A DNA stretch of 64,000 bases from Antilocapra americana (lineage: Eukaryota > Chordata > Mammalia > Artiodactyla > Antilocapridae): assembly GCA_007570785.1 (NCBI GenBank), contig ML664199.1:20034597-20098596 (forward strand), read 5' to 3'. A program made the translations under genes and the position numbers. The notes beneath the pieces are model-generated. The model was not told the origin of the DNA. It saw nothing but the letters and a program-made list of their open reading frames with translations, and ran no database searches. Of the stretch, positions 59,300-64,000 are shown piece after piece; position 1 is the stretch's first letter, and each line of letters opens with the position of its first letter.

Positions 59300-60112
59300 C
59301 TAGGAAAGATCCTTTAGCATTCGTTGGAGGGCTGGTTTGGTGTTGCTGAATTCTCTCAGCTTCTGCTTGTCTGAAAAGCTTTTGATTTCTCCTTCAAATT
59401 TGAATGAGATCCTTGCTGGGTACAGTATTCGGGGTTGTAGATTGTTTTCTTCCATGACTTTAAATATGTTCTGCCATTTCCTTCTGGCCTGAAACGTTTC
59501 TATTGAGAGATCAGCTGTTATCCTTATGGGATTCCCCTTGTGAGTTATTTTTTGTTTCTCCTTTGCTGCTTTTAATATTTGCTCTTTGTATTTGATATTT
59601 TTTAATTTGATTAATAAGTGTCTTGGGGTGTTCCACTTGGGGTTCATTCTATTTGGGACTCTCTGTGTTTCTTGGAACTGAGTGGTTATGTGCTTTCCCA
59701 ATTTAGGGAAATTTTCAACAATTATCTCTTCAAGAATTTTCTGATGGTCTTTCTTTTTGTCTTCTTCTTCTGGGACTCCTATGATTTGAATATTGGTGCG
59801 TTTAACAGTGTCCCAGAGGTCTCTGAGATTGTCCTCATTTCTTTTAATTCTTTTTTCATTTTTCCTTTCTGTTTTGTTTATTTCTGCCATTCTGTCTTCT
59901 ACCTCACTTATCCTGTCTTCTATCTCTGTTATTCTACTGTTAGTTCCCTCCAGGGTGTTTTTGATCTCATTTATTGCATTATTTATTGTATTTTGACTCT
60001 TTATCATTTCTTCTAAGTCCTTGTTAAAGCTTACCTGCATCTTCTCAATCCTTGCCTGCAGGTTATTGAACTGCAACTCCAATTTATTTTCCAGGTTTTG
60101 GATCATTTTCAC
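59300..60112 (-). pseudogene. L1 ORF1 (RNA-binding chaperone), N-terminally truncated
   Basis: An uninterrupted frame of about 270 codons: a coiled-coil-like N-terminal part with heptads (ITEIEDRISEVEDRMAEINK), the central RRM-like region (NIQIIGVPEEEDKK, then NFPKLGKHITTQFQETQRVP) and the C-terminal domain (HKGNPIRITADLSIETFQAR). The first codon of the open stretch is GTG at the truncation point, and the first ATG is at 60104-60106. So the native start and N-terminal tail are missing. ORF1p normally trimerises and binds L1 RNA. Confidence 0.88.
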
Positions 60113-60115
60113 CAG

Positions 60116-61255
60116 TTTTTTTTTTGTAGTTGATTTCTAGTTTCATATCATTTTGACCAGAAAATATGTTTAATATGATTGCAATCTTCTTAAAATTAAG
60201 ACTTGTGTTCAAACGTATGTTCTATCCTTGAGAGAGTTCTATGTGCATTTGAGAAGAATGTGCATTCTTCTGCATTTAGATGGAATCCCCTGTAGAAAAT
60301 TATCAAATCCATCTGGTCTGTTTCATTTAAGACCATCATTTCTTTGTTGATGTTTTGGTTGGATGATATATCCACTGATATGTGGGCTATTAAAATTCTT
60401 TACTATTATAGTGCTACAGTCAATTTCTCCCTTTTGGTATTCTAATAGTTATTTTATGTATTACCATGTTCTTATATAGGTGCATATATGTTAACCAGTG
60501 TATGTCTTCTTGATGAATAGACCCCTTTATATACTGTCCATTTTGACTTGTTATCTTTCTTGGCTTGAAGCATATTTTGTCTGACATTAAGTATCCTTGG
60601 AATATCACCTTCCATTTCTTCCATCCGTTTTAGCCAATACCTGTCTTCAGAGATGATGTGCGTCTTTTAGAGGTAACATAGTTGGGTCTTATTTTTCAAT
60701 CCATCCAGCCACACTCTCTATCTTTTGACTGATGGATGTAATCCATTTACATTTTGGGAGATTATTGATTAATCAAAACTTATTACAGCTATTCTGTATT
60801 TTATTTTCTGGTTTCTCTATAGCTCCAATACTTCTTTTTCCTTACATTTCTGTCTGTCATTTTGGTCTGGTGGTTTTCTCTGATGTTTTTCTCAGTTTCC
60901 TCTTTTGTTATGGTTCATGCCTCTGATCTATGTTTATGTTTCATAGTTATCCTTAGGTCAAAATAAAAATCTCAGATAAAAGAGTTCCTTTTCCGTTGAT
61001 AGTATCTTATCTTCATTTACCAAAGGAGTTCCAGTCTTTCCTTTTCTCCTTTTATATAACTGTTGTTTCTAATTATTTTCTTTTATGTTCTGAATTTTAT
61101 AAAAAACTGAAATTGCAATAGTTATTTTTCTGCTTTCTTTTTCTCTTTCTTTAACCTTCATGCTACAATAAAGTATTGAAAACTCATTCTGACAAAGAGT
61201 TGCAATTTCACTCAAAATTCAGTGTAGCTTTTGCCTTTTTTTCCTAGTAAAAGAG
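60116..61255 (-). mobile_element. Old L1 LINE (L1MA-like), segment 3 of 3
   Basis: It continues the disrupted L1: 'gtagttgatttctagtttca', 'gagagttctatgtgcatttg', endonuclease-region order ('ctgtccattttgacttgtta', 'gatggatgtaatccatttac') and upstream sequence. Its left end abuts the younger L1 5' end. The right boundary near 61255 is approximate. Confidence 0.83.
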
Positions 61256-61270
61256 CTCCTTACAACATTT

Positions 61271-61304
61271 CTCAGGTGGCAAAGAATCTGCCTGCAATGC
61301 AAGA
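61271..61304 (+). mobile_element. Bov-tA SINE stub
   Basis: Only ctcaggtggcaaagaatctg followed by cctgcaatgcaagag remains, matching the head-to-body part of Bov-tA. It stops where the BovB tail begins, suggesting BovB inserted into the SINE. Confidence 0.78.
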
Positions 61305-64000
61305 GTCAGTTCAGTTCAGTCTCTCAGTCGTGTCCCACTCTTTGTGACCCAATGAATCACAGCATGCCAGGCCTCCCTGTCCATCACCAACTCTCAGAGT
61401 CTACCCAAACCCATGTCCATTGAATCGGTGATGACATCCAGCCATCTCATCCTCTGTCGTCCCCTTCTCTTCCTGCCCCCAATCCTTCCCAGCATCAGGT
61501 CTTTTCCAGTGAGTCAACTCTTCACATGAGGTGGCCAAAGTATTGGAGTTTCAGCTTCAACATCAGTCCTTCCAATGAACACCCAGGACTGATCTCCTTT
61601 AGGATGGACTGGCTGGATCTTCTTGAAGCCCAAGGGACTCTCAAGAGTCTTCTCTAACACCACAGTTCAAAAGCATCAATTCTTCGGTGCTCAGCTTTCT
61701 TTATAGTCCAACTCTCACATCCATACATGACTACTGGGCAAACCATAGACTTGACTAGATAGACCTTTGTTGGCAAAGTAATGTCTCTGCTTTTAAATAT
61801 GCTATCAGGTTGTTTATAACTTTCCTTCCAAGGAGTGAGCATCTTTTAATCTCATGGCTCCAATCACCATTTGCAGTGATTCTGGACCCCCACCCCCCGC
61901 CCAAAAAGTCTGACACTGTTTCCACTATTTCCCAGCTATTTGCCATGAAGTGATGGGACAAGATCCCATGATCTTAGTTTTCTTAATGTTGAGCCTTAAG
62001 CCAACTTTTTCACTCTCCTCTTCCACTTTCATCAAGAGGCTCTTTAGTTCCTCTTCACTTTCTGCCATAAGGGTGGTGTCGTTTGCATATCGGAGGTTAT
62101 TGATATTTCTCCCAGCAATCTTGATTCCAGATTGTGCTTCTTCCAGCCCAGAGTTTCTAATGTTGTACTCTACATGCAAGTTAAATAAGCAGGGTGACAA
62201 TATACAGCCTTGGCATACTCCTTTTCCTAGTTGGAACCAGTCTGTTGTTCCATGTCTAGTTCTAACTGTTGCTTCCTGACCTGCATACAATTTTCTCAAG
62301 AGGCAGGTCAGATGGTCTGGTATTCCCATCTTTTTCAGAGTTTACAGTTTATTGTGATCCACACATTCAAAGGCTTTGGCATAGTCAATAAAGCAGAATT
62401 AGATGTTTTTCTGGAATTCTCTTGCTTTTTCGATGATCCAGCAGATGTTGGCAATTTGATCTCTGATTCCTCTGCCTTTTCTAAAACCAGCTCGAACATG
62501 TGGAAGTTCATGGTTCATGTATTGCTGAAGCCTGGCTTGGAGAATTTTGAGCATTACTTTGCTAGTGTGTGAGATGAGTGCAATTGTACAGTAGTTTGAT
62601 CATTCTTTGGCATTGCCTTTCTTTGGAATTGGAATGAAAACTGACGTTTTTCAGTCCTGTGGCCACTGCTAAGTTTTCCAATTTGCTGGCATGTTGAGTG
62701 CAGTCCTTTCACGGCATCATCTTTTAGGATTTGAAATAGCTCAACTGGAATTCCATCACCTCCGCTAGTTTTGTTCATAGTGATGCTTTCTTCACATTCC
62801 ACTTCACATTCCAGGATGTCTGGCTCTAGCTAAATGATCATACCATCGTGAATATCTGGGTCATGAAGATTTTTCTGTATGGTTCTTCTGTGTATTCTTG
62901 CCACCTTTTCTTAATATCTTCTGTTTCTGTTAGGTCCATACCACTTATGTCCTTTATCGAGCCCAACTCTGCATGAAATGTTTACTTGGTATGTCTAATT
63001 TTCTTGAAGAGATCTCTAGTCTTTCCCATTCTGTTGTTTTCCTCTATTTCTTTGCATTGATCGCTGTGGAAGGCTTTCTTATCTCTCCTTGTTATTCTTT
63101 GGAACTCTGCATTCAAATGGGAATATCTTACCTTTTCTCCTTTGTTTTTGCCTCCCTTCTTTTCACAGCTATTTGCAAGTCCTCCTTAGAGAGCCAATTT
63201 GCTTTTTTGCATTTCTTTTCCTGGGGATGGTCTTGATCCCTGTCTCCTGTACAACGTCAGAACCTCTGTCCATAGTTCATCAGGCACTCTGTCTCTCAGA
63301 TCTAGTCCCTTGAATCTATTTCTCACTTCCACTGTACAATTATAAGGGATTTGATTTAGGTCATAGCTGAAGGGTCTAGTGGTTTTCCCTACTTTCTTCA
63401 ATTTCAGTCTGAATTTGGCAATAAGGAGTTCATGGTCTCAGCCACAGTCAGCTCCTGGTTTTGTTTTTGCTGACGGTATAGAGCTTGTCCATCTTTGGCT
63501 GCAAAAAATATAATCAATCTGATTTCGGTTTTGACCATCTGGTGATGCCTGTGTGTAGTCTTCTCTTCTGTTGTTGGAAGTGGGTGTTTGCTATGACCAG
63601 TGCATTCTCTTGGCAAAACTCTATTAGCCTTTGCCCTGCTTCATTCTGTACTCCAAGGCCAAATTTACTCCAGGTGTTTCCTACTTCCTACATTGCATTC
63701 CAGTCCCCTATAATGAAAAGGACATCTTTTTGGGGTGTAGTTCTAAAGGGTCTTGTAGATCTTCACAGAACCATTCAACTTCAGCTTCTTCAGACTTACT
63801 GGTTGGGGCACAGGCTTTGGTTACCATGATACTGAATGATTTGCCTTGGAAAGGAACAGAGATCATTCTGTCATTTTTGAGATTGCATCCAAGTACTGCA
63901 TTTCAGACTCTTTTGTTGACCTTGATGGCTCCTCCATTTCTTCTAAGGGATTCCTGCCCAGAGTAGTAGATATAATGGTCATCTGAGTTAAATTCACCCA
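61305..64000 (-). mobile_element. BovB LINE, long copy running off the window
   Basis: It starts with the antisense ACTGA-type tail (gtcagttcagttcagtctc) and extends through the C-terminal ORF, RT (about 62800-61700) and the endonuclease (about 64000-63200). The 5' end is beyond the window. Stops and frameshifts are scattered. In the RT box YADD reads YAND (near 62082-62093), and the Ser of the endonuclease SDH motif is a TGA stop (63438-63440). Confidence 0.94.
61925..62329 (-). pseudogene. BovB RT core fragment, catalytic Asp mutated
   Basis: A 134-codon frame covers MGIPDHLTCLLRKLYAGQE, GKGVCQGCILSPCLFNLH and the catalytic box LRYANDTTLMAES, where the first Asp of the YADD pair is Asn. 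Other pieces of the same ORF lie in different frames at 61654-61842, 62554-62802, 63186-63401 and 63404-63616. Confidence 0.86.

Larger units (their letters stand above)
55133..60115 (-). mobile_element. Bovine-type L1 LINE, about 5 kb, 5'-truncated within ORF1
   Basis: Reading the minus strand: most of ORF1 (60112-59300), a 51-bp inter-ORF gap, ORF2 (59248-55462), a 3' UTR with a G-rich tract (55240-55194) and an A-tail seen as the T-run at 55133-55142. It sits inside the old antisense L1, whose sequence resumes at about 60116. Possible TSD around cagtttt at 55122-55128 and 60113-60119. It is the largest and best preserved autonomous element here but carries several inactivating lesions. Confidence 0.95.

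Noticed and set aside
59618..60016. 132-codon plus-strand hydrophobic frame
   Set aside because: It lies antisense to the real L1 ORF1; apparent membrane segments come from reading charged coiled-coil codons backwards.
1..64000. Recurring identical segments resembling a direct-repeat array
   Set aside because: Repeats are dispersed retroposons at irregular spacing and both orientations, not a CRISPR or satellite array.

Overview
This window is AT-rich mammalian intergenic DNA from a pecoran ruminant, most likely cattle or a close relative. The diagnosis rests on the repeats: many BovB (RTE-clade) LINE copies ending in ACTGA-type tails, Bov-tA/Bov-A2 SINEs, CHR-type tRNA-derived SINEs of Cetartiodactyla, and L1 elements with the bovine-type 3' end. 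No host protein-coding exon, tRNA, rRNA or CRISPR array could be supported. Every recognisable reading frame is a decayed LINE protein, and most other open frames are antisense shadows or chance.

Layout. 1-2790 is a minus-strand BovB (endonuclease and RT regions) cut by the window edge and interrupted by a Bov-tA SINE. 2.8-8.9 kb is mostly old unique DNA with an L1M 3' end, Bov-tA and CHR SINEs and probable ancient LTR relics. 8.87-10.7 kb is a plus-strand L1 3' half. 11145-12444 is a chimeric retroposed insertion with a 16-bp target-site duplication: antisense BovB, a GC-rich core of unknown origin, an L1-type 3' end and an A-run. 12.6-13.05 kb is probably L2. 13641-14743 is a 5'-truncated BovB. 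14.7-24.2 kb is old DNA with CHR SINEs, a hAT-like relic and L1M fragments. 24.3-26.1 kb is an older L1, followed by a possible LTR. 26.8-29.1 kb is unique. BovB copies lie at 29122-30069 and 34498-35867. 30.4-34.5 kb carries Bov-A2 and MIR SINEs. 39.2-40.2 kb is a bovine-type L1 3' end. 41.2-49.0 kb holds SINEs, BovB 3' fragments in both orientations, a (GT)n microsatellite, L2 and L1M relics.

51.5-61.25 kb is a layered nest. An old antisense L1 was split first by a 0.75-kb BovB and again by a roughly 5-kb bovine-type L1 (55133-60115) whose ORF1 and ORF2 remain largely readable. A short Bov-tA stub at 61271-61304 abuts the 3' tail of another minus-strand BovB that runs off the right edge.

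Functionally, this is a record of retrotransposition. L1 and BovB machinery produced the autonomous copies, the dependent SINEs and at least two unusual insertions: the chimera at 11.1-12.4 kb and an apparent tail-only insertion at 37.3 kb. No copy looks active; RT and endonuclease motifs are mutated in most, and many lesions look like CpG decay. Family names and boundaries come from reading by eye; old-repeat assignments are approximate.
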